From contig NZ_CP023689.1 of assembly GCF_008704715.1 (NCBI RefSeq), positions 5,270,001 to 5,334,000 of the forward strand: a stretch of DNA of 64,000 nucleotides. The letters are read 5' to 3'. The DNA comes from Streptomyces chartreusis. Lineage in GTDB: Bacteria; Actinomycetota; Actinomycetes; Streptomycetales; Streptomycetaceae. Shown one piece after another: positions 34,166 to 42,975 of this stretch. Below the pieces are notes generated by a model. It did no database searches, was not told where the DNA came from, and saw only the letters and a list, made by a program, of their open reading frames with translations. Positions within the stretch are counted from its first letter, which is position 1. Every line of letters begins with the position of its first letter. The translations under genes and the position numbers were made by a program.

Positions 34166-34950
34166 CGCCCCGGAGGCACGCCGACCAGCTTCCGGAAATG
34201 CCGGCTGAGATGGGACTGGTCGTAGAACCCGGTCGCCACCGCCACCTCGGCCGGCGACCGGCCCTCCAGCAGCAGCCGACGGGCACGATCGACGCGCCGC
34301 GACATCAGATATTGGTGCGGGGCGATGCCGTACGCGGTACTGAACGCCCGTACGAGATGGGCCGGATGGGCCTGTACGACGGCCGCGGCCTCGTCGAGAC
34401 CGATGCCCGGCACGACCCGCTCGTCGAGGAGCTCGCGCAGCCGGCGGGCGAGGACGGGATCACGACGCGGGACGTCCGTCAGGGTCCTGGGCCGCAGATG
34501 GGCACGCAGCCGGTCCCCGATGAGAGTGAGCCGGCTGTCCGCCTCCAGCTCGTCACCGGGCTGCGCGAGAGCGGCGTGCAGTTGCCCGACGCGCAGCCGC
34601 AGCACCGGATCCGCCAGGTCGGGCGAGTCGACGGCCGGACCGATCAGATCGTCCGCCAGCCGGGTGCTGTCCAGATACAGAACCCGCTTGCGGAAGCCGT
34701 GCGGGGTGGCGGGGGAGCCGTTGTGCGGAACGTGCGGCGGCAGGAGCGACACCGTGTCGTGCGGGGTGCCGTGCTCGTGCCGGTCGAGGTCGTAGCGCAC
34801 GGCCCCGTCGTCCACGATGAGCAGCGTCCAGGCCTCGTGCACATGCATCGGATACGCGTACTCGGTGAAATGGGCGTGGAACACCTCGGTGACGCCCGGG
34901 ACGGAGGGGCGCCACGCGGAGACTTCCTGGCGATCCCGAGCGGCGGCCAT
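34144..34950 (-). CDS. AraC-family regulator with cupin sensor domain
   Basis: 268 residues. The N-terminal cupin (about 15-120) has the HVHEAW metal/ligand region and LLPPHVPHNG. The C-terminal double HTH (about 165-268) reads AFSTAYGIAPHQYLMSRR and ends with FYDQSHLSRHFRKLVGVPPGRYR, both typical. Family members regulate sugar or amino-acid genes. The convergent beta-helix protein gene is the nearest candidate target, but overlap at the 3' end says nothing about control. ATG 34950 begins MAAARDRQ. Confidence 0.9.
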   Translation of the reverse strand: MAAARDRQEVSAWRPSVPGVTEVFHAHFTEYAYPMHVHEAWTLLIVDDGAVRYDLDRHEHGTPHDTVSLLPPHVPHNGSPATPHGFRKRVLYLDSTRLADDLIGPAVDSPDLADPVLRLRVGQLHAALAQPGDELEADSRLTLIGDRLRAHLRPRTLTDVPRRDPVLARRLRELLDERVVPGIGLDEAAAVVQAHPAHLVRAFSTAYGIAPHQYLMSRRVDRARRLLLEGRSPAEVAVATGFYDQSHLSRHFRKLVGVPPGRYRGSAR

Positions 34951-34999
34951 GCAAAGAACGTACAAGACGGAGCCGTACGACGGCCGTCAGTCTCATCCC

Positions 35000-35428
35000 A
35001 TGAGCACTGAAGCCCCCGTCCGTTTCGACACCAAGATCGCCGTCCTGCTGAGGGAGGACCTGGAGCCCTGGCAGCGCCTGAACGTCACCGCGTTCCTGGT
35101 CAGCGGCCTGGGAACGCAGGTCCCCGAGGTGATCGGCGACCCCTACGAGGACGCGGACGGCGTTCCCTACCTGCCGATGTTCCGCCAGCCGGTCCTGGTC
35201 TTCGAGACCACGAAGGAAACCCTGACGACGGCCCACGCCCGAGCCCTGTCCCGCTCCCTCCCCCGGGCGATCTTCACCTCCGACCTGTTCACGACGGGCA
35301 ACGACCGCGACAACCGCGCGGCGGTACGAGCGGTGCCGACGAACGAACTGGACCTGGTGGGGATGGCGGTCTACGGACCACGGAACGCGGTGGACAAGGT
35401 GATCAAGGGGGCACGGATGCATCCGTGA
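35000..35428 (+). CDS. DUF2000 family protein
   Basis: 142 residues, close to the length usual for DUF2000. The characteristic segments are VLLREDLEPWQRLNVTAFL at the start and VFETTKETL in the middle. No catalytic motif is obvious, and structural studies of the family, as I recall them, show a compact alpha/beta fold. Divergent from the AraC regulator with 49 nt between starts, so co-regulation is likely. Function unknown. Confidence 0.85.
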   Translation: MSTEAPVRFDTKIAVLLREDLEPWQRLNVTAFLVSGLGTQVPEVIGDPYEDADGVPYLPMFRQPVLVFETTKETLTTAHARALSRSLPRAIFTSDLFTTGNDRDNRAAVRAVPTNELDLVGMAVYGPRNAVDKVIKGARMHP

Positions 35429-35430
35429 GG

Positions 35431-37971
35431 TCAGCGGGGGCGTTTCTTCGGGAGCTTCTTCCGGTTGAGGGAGGCGCGCAGGCGCTGGGCGTCGTGGGTT
35501 TTGCCCTGTCGGTGCAGGGCGTCGGCCAGCTCGAGTGTGAGGTTGCTGTACAGGCGGTGGTCGTTTCCGAGGGATTCCCGGGCGCGGGTTCTTGTTGACC
35601 GCAGCAGTGGCTCCGCCCTGGCGTACTGACCGGTGTCGATGAGAGCCCTGGCGAGGTTTGAGGCGCTGAGGATCGTGTCCTCGTGCCTGTCGCCCAGCAA
35701 CTGTCGACGCCGCGTCAGGACTTCCGAATGGACGTGCAGGGCCTCGACGTGTCTACCGAGATGAGACAGGACGAGGCCCAGGTAGCTTGAAGCGTCGAGG
35801 GCAGCAGGGTGGTCCTCATTCAAAGCACGCCGGTATCGGGCCAGGGCGTCCGTCAGCACCTGGTGGGCTTCGTCGAGACGTTCGACTTGCATCAGGGAGA
35901 ACCCGTAATTGGCGACGGATCGTAGGGCATCGATGTGGTTCTCGCCCAGGGCTTCTTCGCGACGTGCCACCACGTCCCGGAGGATGGTGTACGCCTCGGC
36001 CTCTCTGCCCAGCCCGCCCAGGATGACGCCGAGATCGTGGGTCGAGCTCAGCGTGTCGGGATGCTCTTCCCCAAGCACTCTGCGCCGTCTCTCCAGGAGG
36101 TCCTCGATGAGTGGCAGCGACTCTTCGTACCTCTGCATGTCGTTCAGGGCCACGGCCATAAGTTGTGCCGCGCGCAGCGTGTCGGGGTCGTCCTCACCCA
36201 GAGAGGCCCTCCAGGTCCTGTGCAGGGTCTCGGCGAGGTGGTGGGACGCATCGGGCTGGGCGTTGCGTACGAGGTAAATGGCGGCCTTCAGCAACTTCGG
36301 CCGCAACTCGGCCCTGCCGATGATCGCGTCCAGCGTCGCCGTCAGGTGCTGGGTGAGCGATGCCCACTCCGGCCACGTCTCGGGCAGTTCCGGATCGCCG
36401 GGATCAAGGGTGGCCAGCAGCGCAGCCACATCCTGCACCGGCCCTCCGGCCTGCTCGGCACTGGCCTGGCGCACCACCGCCTGCGTGAGCCGATGCACCT
36501 GGAACACGTCGGGCCCGACCACCGCCAGCCCGTACTGGGCGAGCGGCTGGAGCGCGTTTCTCGGCCAGCGGAAGTCGTTCGGGTCCCCCGGCACGCTGGT
36601 CAGCGCCCCGCGGGCCTCGACGAGCCACTTCGTCGGGATGGGCTCGGGCCCGAGGAACGCCGCCAGGCGCAGCAGCGCCGCCGCCTCCGGACGGCCCGCG
36701 TCCAAGCGTTCGGCGGCGATCGTGACGGTGGCCGCCACCGAGACCGGATAGTCGTAGACCTCCCCGTCGTTGAGGAGTTCGGCGGTGTTGGTCCTGAGCA
36801 GCTGGAGGTAGTGGTCGGGCGGTGTCCCCTCGCCGAGCGCGCCCGCGGCTTGCGCCAGCGCGAGCGGCAGATCGCCGAGGGCGTCGGCCAGCGCGTCCGC
36901 CGTCCCGGAGCTGAGCGTGGGCAGTTGACGGTTGAGGTAGCCGAGCGATTCCTCGCGGCTGAACATCCCCAGGGCGAGACCCGGCACGACCTTGCTCCAG
37001 GCCGGGTCGCGCGCAGTGATGAGTACATGGCCCGGCCCCTCCGGCAGCCAGGTGCGCAGCTGCCGCGGGTCCTCGGCGTTGTCCAGGACGATGAGCCACC
37101 GGTCGCTGGTGCGCAGGTACTCGAGGGCGTACTGCGCGTTGACCTCGGCACCGGCGTCCGGCTTGGCCACATCGACACGGGCCGCGAGTTCGGCGTACCG
37201 CGTCGGCACCTGCTCGACCTGTTCGGCGTCGACCCACCACACCAGGTCGTACTGCCCGGCGAAGCGGTGCGCGTACTCCAGGGCCATCTGGGTCTTGCCG
37301 ACCCCGCCCGGGCCATGGAGCACGCGTACGGCGGACCGGCGCTCGCCGAGCAGTCCGCCGCGCACCTTCTCGATGATCTCGTCGCGGCCGGTGAAATGCG
37401 GGTTGCGCCCCCGCTGTCGTACGTCCCACACGGCGGGGTCGTGGAGGGCGGAGGGGAAGCGGGGCTGGAGCCCCTGAGGTGCCGCCGGCCCGGAGCGCTT
37501 GGCGCTTTTCGTCCCCTTGCCCGCTTTGCCCGCCTTCCCGGGAAAGGCCGGCGAGGTCGTCGGGATCTCCCGCCCCCGCACCGCTTCCAGCAGGGCTTCG
37601 AGGGCCGTCGCCTCTTCCAGGTCATGCAGTTCACGGCGAATACGCGGCCGGAGGATCGCGGGCAACTGCCCGACCTCCAACGGCTCGACCACCAACGGCA
37701 CGAAACGGTCCCGGCCGGCCACCGCCGCGGTCCACTCCTCCTCCGTGTACCGGCCCGGGGCGAAGTACTGCGGGGAGAACAGGGCGACGACCGCGGAGGC
37801 CCGTTCCAGCGCCTCGTTCATCTTCTTCACGAAGTCCTCGCCGGTACGCCAGTGCCAGAGATCGAGTTCGATCTCGTACCCGGCCTCCCGGAGGTGCCAG
37901 GCCACCCACTCCGCCCACTGGCCGTCGTGCCCGGCATGGCTGACGAAGATCAACCCGGAACTGTCGGTCAT
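35431..37971 (-). CDS. TIR-NB-ARC-TPR (STAND) protein
   Basis: 846 residues in an NLR-like layout. An N-terminal TIR domain (about 1-130: LIFVSHAGHD, ELDLWHWRTGEDF, ALFSPQYF, and a candidate catalytic Glu in YTEEEW) precedes an Ala/Lys linker. An NB-ARC/P-loop ATPase follows, with GPGGVGKT near 218-226, a Walker-B-like WLIVLDNAED, and GDLPLALAQAAG. A C-terminal TPR array (about 560-846) carries repeated LGEDHPDTL-type phrases. Related proteins are annotated in FxSxx-COOH peptide systems and as candidate antiphage or NAD-consuming sensors. GGGAG precedes the ATG. Confidence 0.9.
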   Translation of the reverse strand: MTDSSGLIFVSHAGHDGQWAEWVAWHLREAGYEIELDLWHWRTGEDFVKKMNEALERASAVVALFSPQYFAPGRYTEEEWTAAVAGRDRFVPLVVEPLEVGQLPAILRPRIRRELHDLEEATALEALLEAVRGREIPTTSPAFPGKAGKAGKGTKSAKRSGPAAPQGLQPRFPSALHDPAVWDVRQRGRNPHFTGRDEIIEKVRGGLLGERRSAVRVLHGPGGVGKTQMALEYAHRFAGQYDLVWWVDAEQVEQVPTRYAELAARVDVAKPDAGAEVNAQYALEYLRTSDRWLIVLDNAEDPRQLRTWLPEGPGHVLITARDPAWSKVVPGLALGMFSREESLGYLNRQLPTLSSGTADALADALGDLPLALAQAAGALGEGTPPDHYLQLLRTNTAELLNDGEVYDYPVSVAATVTIAAERLDAGRPEAAALLRLAAFLGPEPIPTKWLVEARGALTSVPGDPNDFRWPRNALQPLAQYGLAVVGPDVFQVHRLTQAVVRQASAEQAGGPVQDVAALLATLDPGDPELPETWPEWASLTQHLTATLDAIIGRAELRPKLLKAAIYLVRNAQPDASHHLAETLHRTWRASLGEDDPDTLRAAQLMAVALNDMQRYEESLPLIEDLLERRRRVLGEEHPDTLSSTHDLGVILGGLGREAEAYTILRDVVARREEALGENHIDALRSVANYGFSLMQVERLDEAHQVLTDALARYRRALNEDHPAALDASSYLGLVLSHLGRHVEALHVHSEVLTRRRQLLGDRHEDTILSASNLARALIDTGQYARAEPLLRSTRTRARESLGNDHRLYSNLTLELADALHRQGKTHDAQRLRASLNRKKLPKKRPR

Positions 37972-38077
37972 GCCCGTCTCCCACCCCAGCGGCCCCAACG
38001 GCCCCCGTACCGCGCCTCCTTGTATACCCCGTGGAATGCGGACTCAGCAGGGAGACGGGCAGGTAGAGGGTGCGTTG

Positions 38078-39373
38078 TCAGGCGGTACGGACGTCGGGCT
38101 CCGTCCCGGGGACGGGGCTGACGTCGGTCTCCGCGCTCTTCGTGATCTCCACCGTCTCCTTGGTCGCCGCGGACTCCGCCCCGACGTAGCGGGTCAAGGC
38201 GCCGTACCCGATCGCCGCCGCCGTCCCGACGACCGCGCAGAGTCCCCACAGCCACTCGGCGCCGAGGTGGTCGATGACGAAGCCGGACATCAGGGGGGCG
38301 ATCAGGGCGGCGACGGACCAGGAGAGGGTGTACATGCCCTGGTAGCGGCCGCGGCCGTGGGCGGGGGAGAGGCGGACGACGAGGCCGGTCTGGGTGGGGG
38401 CGTTGAGCATCTCGCCGAGCGTCCAGACGCACACCGTCAGCGCGAAGACGCCGACCGAGCCGGCGAACGCGGTGAGGCCGAAGCCGTAGCCGGCGAGCAG
38501 GGACGACACGATGAGGATCCGCCCCGCGTCCCGGCGTTCGATGAACCGCGTGACCGGGATCTGGAGCGCGACGATCAGGATGCCGTTGATGGCGATGGCG
38601 AGGCCGTAGTCGGCGGGCGAGAACCCGGCGTCGCCCATGGCGATCGGCAGACCGACCGAGCCCTGCTGGAAGACGAGGGCGACGAGGAAGGACAGCCCGA
38701 CGACGGCCATGAAACGCCCGTCGCGCAGCACGGTCCCGAGCCCGACCTCCTCCTCGCCCTTACCCGTGTCCGACTTCTCGGGCCGGGACTCGGGCAGCTT
38801 CACGAAGATCACGACCGCGCAGACGGCCGTCATGCCGGCCTCGATCAGAAACCCGGCGAGGTAGCTGACCTCGGCGATGAACCCGGCGGCCATGGAGGAG
38901 ACGGCGAAACCGAGGTTGATGGCCCAGTAGTTGAGGGAGAAGGCGCGCACCCGGTCCTCGGGCCGCACGATGTCGGCCATCATCGCCTGCACAGCGGGCC
39001 GGGAGGCGTTGGAGGCGGCGCCGACGACGAAGGCGACGGCGGCGATGGCGACGGGGTGGTGCACGAACCCGAGCACGGCGACGGACACGGCGGTGGACGC
39101 CTGGGCCACCAGCAGGGTCGGTCGCCGCCCGAGCCGGTCGGTCATGACGCCGGCGCCGATCGACGAGACGACGCCGCCGAGCCCGTGGAGGGAGGCGACC
39201 AGACCGGCGTAGGAGGCGGAGTAGCCGCGGTCGAGGGTGAGGTACAGCGCCATGAAGGTGGCGACGAAGGCGCCGAGCCGGTTGACGAGGGTGCTGGTCC
39301 ACAGCCACCAGAACTCGCGGGGCAGCCCGGCGACGGTCTCTCGGGTGGCGCGTCGCACGGCGGCGAGTGGCAT
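38078..39373 (-). CDS. Major facilitator superfamily transporter
   Basis: 431 residues with 12 predicted transmembrane segments. The motif-A loop between helices 2 and 3 reads GVMTDRLGRRPTLL, the MFS signature. Central cytoplasmic loop at about 190-215 (RPEKSDTGKGEEE). Length and the LNYWAINLGFAVSS segment fit the drug:proton antiporter group, and the substrate is unknown. ATG 39373 begins MPLAAVRR. A TGTAAGT inverted repeat lies 38-71 nt upstream, a possible operator. Confidence 0.9.
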   Translation of the reverse strand: MPLAAVRRATRETVAGLPREFWWLWTSTLVNRLGAFVATFMALYLTLDRGYSASYAGLVASLHGLGGVVSSIGAGVMTDRLGRRPTLLVAQASTAVSVAVLGFVHHPVAIAAVAFVVGAASNASRPAVQAMMADIVRPEDRVRAFSLNYWAINLGFAVSSMAAGFIAEVSYLAGFLIEAGMTAVCAVVIFVKLPESRPEKSDTGKGEEEVGLGTVLRDGRFMAVVGLSFLVALVFQQGSVGLPIAMGDAGFSPADYGLAIAINGILIVALQIPVTRFIERRDAGRILIVSSLLAGYGFGLTAFAGSVGVFALTVCVWTLGEMLNAPTQTGLVVRLSPAHGRGRYQGMYTLSWSVAALIAPLMSGFVIDHLGAEWLWGLCAVVGTAAAIGYGALTRYVGAESAATKETVEITKSAETDVSPVPGTEPDVRTA

Positions 39374-39411
39374 AGGGGTCCCCACGGATGCAGCCGGACA
39401 CCGGCAACGGA

Positions 39412-39444
39412 TGTAAGTAGCCAAGAAGGCATCCGCAACTTACA
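39412..39444. promoter_or_regulatory. Inverted repeat upstream of MFS gene
   Basis: TGTAAGT (39412-39418) and ACTTACA (39438-39444) are perfect complements separated by 19 nt, between the MFS and gpmA starts. Candidate operator for the transporter. No regulator gene is adjacent. Confidence 0.45.
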
Positions 39445-39533
39445 AACGCGGGGCTGGGGCGGGCCACTCAATTAACAGATCCCGTCAACTGTCCGCCTGC
39501 TGGGCGGGCGGCCTGGGGGCCGAATGCGTCGAT

Positions 39534-39546
39534 TACGCTCTGAGGC
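39534..39546 (+). promoter_or_regulatory. -10-like TACGCT before gpmA
   Basis: TACGCT (39534-39539) lies 7 nt before ATG 39547, but a GAGG ribosome site also overlaps the interval. A leaderless start is possible but not required. Confidence 0.35.
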
Positions 39547-40308
39547 ATGGCCGACGCACCGTACAAGCTGATCCTCCTCCGCCACGGCGAGAGCGAGTGG
39601 AACGCGAAGAACCTGTTCACCGGCTGGGTGGACGTGAACCTCAACGAGAAGGGCGAGAAGGAGGCAGTCCGCGGTGGCGAGCTCCTGAAGGACGCCGACC
39701 TTCTCCCCGACGTGGTCCACACGTCCCTCCAGAAGCGCGCGATCCGCACGGCCCAGCTGGCGCTGGAGTCCGCGGACCGCCACTGGATCCCGGTCCACCG
39801 CTCGTGGCGCCTGAACGAGCGCCACTACGGCGCCCTCCAGGGCAAGGACAAGGCGCAGACCCTCGCCGAGTTCGGCGAGGAGCAGTTCATGCTGTGGCGC
39901 CGTTCCTACGACACCCCGCCGCCGCCGCTCGAGGACGGCACGGAGTTCTCCCAGTCGGACGACCCGCGCTACGCGACGATCCCGCCGGAGCTGCGCCCCC
40001 GCACGGAGTGCCTGAAGGACGTCGTCGTCCGCATGCTGCCCTACTGGTACGACGGCATCGTCCCGGACCTCCTGACCGGCCGCACGGTCCTGGTCGCGGC
40101 CCACGGCAACAGCCTCCGCGCCCTGGTCAAGCACCTCGACGGCATCTCCGACGCCGACATCGCGGGCCTGAACATCCCGACGGGCATCCCCCTCTACTAC
40201 GAGCTCGACGCCGACTTCAACCCGGTCACCCCGGGCGGCAAGTACCTCGACCCGGAGGCAGCCGCTGCCGCGATCGAGGCGGTCAAGAACCAGGGCAAGA
40301 AGAAGTAA
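39547..40308 (+). CDS. gpmA: 2,3-bisphosphoglycerate-dependent phosphoglycerate mutase
   Basis: 253 residues. Converts 3-phosphoglycerate to 2-phosphoglycerate in glycolysis. The active-site LLRHGESEWN (catalytic His) lies near residue 11, the RLNERHYGALQG segment carries Arg/Glu residues of the substrate pocket, and AAHGNSLRAL holds the second His. Length is standard. A strong terminator follows at 40318. GAGG precedes the ATG. Confidence 0.97.
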   Translation: MADAPYKLILLRHGESEWNAKNLFTGWVDVNLNEKGEKEAVRGGELLKDADLLPDVVHTSLQKRAIRTAQLALESADRHWIPVHRSWRLNERHYGALQGKDKAQTLAEFGEEQFMLWRRSYDTPPPPLEDGTEFSQSDDPRYATIPPELRPRTECLKDVVVRMLPYWYDGIVPDLLTGRTVLVAAHGNSLRALVKHLDGISDADIAGLNIPTGIPLYYELDADFNPVTPGGKYLDPEAAAAAIEAVKNQGKKK

Positions 40309-40317
40309 GCCCAAACC

Positions 40318-40362
40318 ATCAAGCCCCTCACCCGCGGTTTCTCCGCCGGTGAGGGGCTTGAT
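40318..40362 (+). terminator. Terminator after gpmA
   Basis: Perfect 15-bp arms (40318-40332 and 40348-40362) with a 15-nt loop, 9 nt after the stop. A second, longer hairpin follows at 40389. Confidence 0.8.
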
Positions 40363-40388
40363 GCTGTCGCTCCTCAGGTCACCCCACG

Positions 40389-40429
40389 CACGAAGCGCGC
40401 CCGGCTCGGGAGGCCGGGCGCGCTTCGTG
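40389..40429. terminator. Strong hairpin between gpmA and lamin-tail gene
   Basis: Perfect 17-bp arms (40389-40405 and 40413-40429) around 7 nt, between convergent genes. It can act on either strand and doubles the terminator at 40318. Confidence 0.75.
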
Positions 40430-40480
40430 GTCGGTCGGTGAGTGGGGGAACGCGTTCAGTTCACGCGTGTGGTGTCGGGG

Positions 40481-40993
40481 TCAGCGGCGGTAGCCACCGT
40501 GGTGGCCGCCGTGGTGGCGGTCGTAGCCCCAGGACTCGTTGTCGATGAAGCGTCCGCGGTCGTTGCGCAGCGTGGCGGTGTCGGAGCGGTTGTCCCAGAT
40601 GTAGCGGCGGCTGTCCTGGTACAGGTCGCTGTCGGTGTCGCGGCCGTAGCCGGTGTGGACGCGGACCGTGGCGCGGCCTTCCAGGCGGTAGTGGTCGAAG
40701 GTGTAGGTGTGACCGTCCTCGTCCTCGAGGGTCCAGCCGTCGAGGTTGACGGTGTGGCGGGTGGTGTTGGTGATCTCCACCCACTCGCGGTTCAGGGAGC
40801 GGTTGGAGCGGTCGTCACGGCCCGGGGAGTCGTACTGGACGTCCGAGATCTGCACCTTCGGCCGCTCGTGACGGGGGTGGTCGGCGGCGGACGCCGGCAG
40901 CGTGACGACCGAGACCAGGGCGCCGGCGGCGAGCGCGGCGGCGGCGAGACGGCGGGCGCTGACAGAAGCGGAAGCGGACAAGGGGTCTCCCAT
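40481..40993 (-). CDS. Secreted lamin-tail-domain protein
   Basis: 170 residues. Signal peptide (about 1-36, ending PASAADH). The remainder is a lamin-tail (LTD) beta-sandwich: REWVEITNTTRHTVNLDGWTL (shown in two parts), followed by FDHYRLEGRATVRVHTG and WDNRSDTATLRND. The tail is His/Gly-rich (HHGGHHGG), perhaps metal-binding. LTD domains mediate attachment in exported proteins. Streptomyces has several of these, and no partner is obvious here. GGAGAAGG precedes ATG. Confidence 0.88.
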   Translation of the reverse strand: MGDPLSASASVSARRLAAAALAAGALVSVVTLPASAADHPRHERPKVQISDVQYDSPGRDDRSNRSLNREWVEITNTTRHTVNLDGWTLEDEDGHTYTFDHYRLEGRATVRVHTGYGRDTDSDLYQDSRRYIWDNRSDTATLRNDRGRFIDNESWGYDRHHGGHHGGYRR

Positions 40994-41425
40994 GGTGCGG
41001 ACACCTTCTCCGGGCGGCAGCTCGGGCTGCCGGGGAGTCGGTGCGGTGTGAATTGGCGGCCGGCTGGCCGCACGCACACCTTGTCCATGTCGTGGAGGAA
41101 TTCAGGAGAAGGCATCACGTCTGTTACCTGTTGCCCATATTTCTATGACTCTCGGCTGCAACATCCATATATGCCGTCTATGGCCTTGTGTTGACGTGCC
41201 GACGGGCCGGAAGCCCTTGCGGGCGTTGGGCTGTGACGCATTCCCGCCACGGCACGCCACCCCGCGAGGGATCGGGCCGTCACCCGAAAGTGAGTAACAG
41301 CAGATCGCCGACAACTCGGCCCCTGGCATGGCGGCCGGCTTCGAGCGGTGCGCTTGTGTCCGGTGTCGCGACCTGGACAGACTGGCCGCTTGCCATGGGG
41401 ACCACCGGTGCTGGGGTAGGGCGGG
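40994..41425. other. Gene-free AT-richer region
   Basis: 432 nt, partly AT-rich (around 41110-41210), with no frame that looks coding on either strand. It separates divergent genes and must hold the promoter of the lamin-tail gene. No classified motif is visible. Confidence 0.55.
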
Positions 41426-41695
41426 ATGAGCGGGCGGGTGAAGGCATGGCTGGCCGGGGGCTGGCTCGTGCTGGTTGTCGCCGGCTGGGCGTTCACCGAG
41501 TCGATCAATGACGGGATCGAGCCGACGTCGGGTCCGCGTCCCGAGCCGTCGTCCTCGAGCTCTCCGAAGTGCCCGGCGACAGCCCTGCCGACGCCCACGC
41601 CGTCCACCGGCCCGGACCGCGACGCCTCCGACTTCTACGCCGAATCGGAAGCCGACGTCACCGTCAGGGACGTCGCCTGCATCGTCTCGGACTAG
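41426..41695 (+). CDS. Small membrane-anchored or exported protein
   Basis: 89 residues: basic start, hydrophobic helix (about 7-25, LAGGWLVLVVAGWAF), then a Ser/Pro-rich linker and a C-terminus containing two Cys (SPKCPA and VACIVSD) that could form a disulfide. The ATG has GGTAGGGCGGG upstream. Function unknown and family not recognised. A hexamer-repeat region follows immediately. Confidence 0.55.
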   Translation: MSGRVKAWLAGGWLVLVVAGWAFTESINDGIEPTSGPRPEPSSSSSPKCPATALPTPTPSTGPDRDASDFYAESEADVTVRDVACIVSD

Positions 41696-41715
41696 GCCCC
41701 GCCGGCAGCAAGGTC

Positions 41716-41762
41716 CGCCGCAGCCGCAGCCGCAGCCGCAGCCGCCGCAGCCGCAGCCGCCC
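41716..41762. repeat. GCCGCA hexamer microsatellite
   Basis: About seven copies of a six-base unit (CCGCAG), interrupted once, just after the small-protein stop. It looks like simple slippage. Confidence 0.7.
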
Positions 41763-41904
41763 CGCACAGCGAAGGGCCCCGGCGCGTCATCCGCCCCGAG
41801 GCCCTCACCGTCGTACGAGATCTACCGCGTCCACGGCGTCCGAGGCGTCCCGCGACACCCGCCGCGCCGTACGCCACGGACCTCCGAGTCCTGCGCCCTC
41901 ACCT

Positions 41905-42069
41905 TCACCCGCACTGGCAAGGGTTCCCCGACTGGCATCCGCACCCGCAGCCCGAGCCGCAGCCGCACGCGCCGAAGAGCGGGAGGCTCCTGATGTCGGC
42001 GGACTGCTCGGTCGGGAGTTCCTGGGTGGGGTCGGGCGTGGTGCCGGGAGTACTGGGGGATTCGGCCAT
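41905..42069 (-). CDS. 54-aa Cys-rich peptide, metallothionein- or RiPP-like
   Basis: 54 residues. The first ~32 (MAESPSTPGTT onward) are acidic and Thr/Pro-rich. The last 20 residues hold seven cysteines spaced by Gly, Gln or Ser (CGCGSGCGCGCQSGNPCQCG). GAGGAGGGACC is a strong Shine-Dalgarno sequence directly before the ATG. There is no hydrophobic signal. The N-terminal leader plus Cys-dense core could be a ribosomally made, modified peptide precursor, but a metal-binding (metallothionein-like) protein is as likely. No modifying enzyme is adjacent. Confidence 0.6.
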   Translation of the reverse strand: MAESPSTPGTTPDPTQELPTEQSADIRSLPLFGACGCGSGCGCGCQSGNPCQCG

Positions 42070-42273
42070 GGTCCCTCCTCGAGGCTGGTGCCTGTGCTCA
42101 TTCCATGCCCGCCCCGCTGGGCGCATCAACGGCGCACAGAGGCTTGCCCGCGCCCCGAACAGCTCTCCGCGAGCCCGCTCACGGACCCACACGGGCCTCG
42201 CTCGAACGGGCATACGGCCGCCTGAGCCCCCCAGCTCTCACCGGACCCAAGAGCCCGACGTGAGCGAAGGGAC

Positions 42274-42975
42274 CTACGCCCCCTCCACCCCCGAAACCGG
42301 CTGGATGTCGGGCTGGATGTCCTGCTGGAGCTCGTCCGCGTGCTCACCCGTCACCAGGTAGACCACCCGCTTCGCGACCGCCACCGCATGGTCGGCGTAC
42401 CGCTCGTAGTAGCGGCCGAGCAGCGTCACGTCGACCGCCGTCTCGATGCCGTGCTTCCAGCGCTCGTCCATCAGGTGCTGGAAGAGCGTGCGGTGGAGGA
42501 GGTCCATCGCGTCGTCGTCCTGCTCCAGCTGCATCGCCAGGTCGACGTCCTTGGTGATGATCACCTCGGCCGCCTTCGCCATCAGCCGCTGCGCGAGCTG
42601 GCCCATCTCCAGGATGGTGGCGTGCAGGTCCTGCGGAATCGCACGCTCCGGGTAGCGCAGCCGCGTGAGCTTCGCCACGTGCTGGGCCAGGTCGCCCGAG
42701 CGCTCCAGGTCCGCCGACATGCGCAGTGAGGTGACCACTATCCGCAGGTCCGTGGCCACCGGCTGCTGGCGCGCCAGCAGGGCTATGGCCCGGGCCTCCA
42801 GGTCGTGCTGAAGGTCGTCGACCTTCTCGTCACCCTCGATCACGCTCTCGGCCAGCTTCAGGTCGGAGTCGAGGATCGCCGCCGTGGCGCGCCCGATCGC
42901 CGACCCGACCAGCCGGGCCATCTCCACCAGACTGTCGCCGATCGAGTCCAGTTCCTCGTGGTACGCGTCCCGCAT
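42274..42975 (-). CDS. phoU: Phosphate-specific transport regulator PhoU
   Basis: 233 residues, two PhoU repeats. The metal-binding motifs ADLERSGDLAQHVAK and RYYERYADHAVAVAK are in the expected places. PhoU relays phosphate sufficiency from the Pst transporter to PhoR. The start MRDAYHEEL is preceded by GAGGGACCC. It is divergent from phoR-phoP, the Streptomyces arrangement, with a PHO box in between. Confidence 0.95.
   Translation of the reverse strand: MRDAYHEELDSIGDSLVEMARLVGSAIGRATAAILDSDLKLAESVIEGDEKVDDLQHDLEARAIALLARQQPVATDLRIVVTSLRMSADLERSGDLAQHVAKLTRLRYPERAIPQDLHATILEMGQLAQRLMAKAAEVIITKDVDLAMQLEQDDDAMDLLHRTLFQHLMDERWKHGIETAVDVTLLGRYYERYADHAVAVAKRVVYLVTGEHADELQQDIQPDIQPVSGVEGA

Noticed and set aside
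41716..41762. Possible CRISPR-like array (GCCGCA units)
   Set aside because: Units are six bases without spacers, and no cas genes are present. It is a microsatellite.
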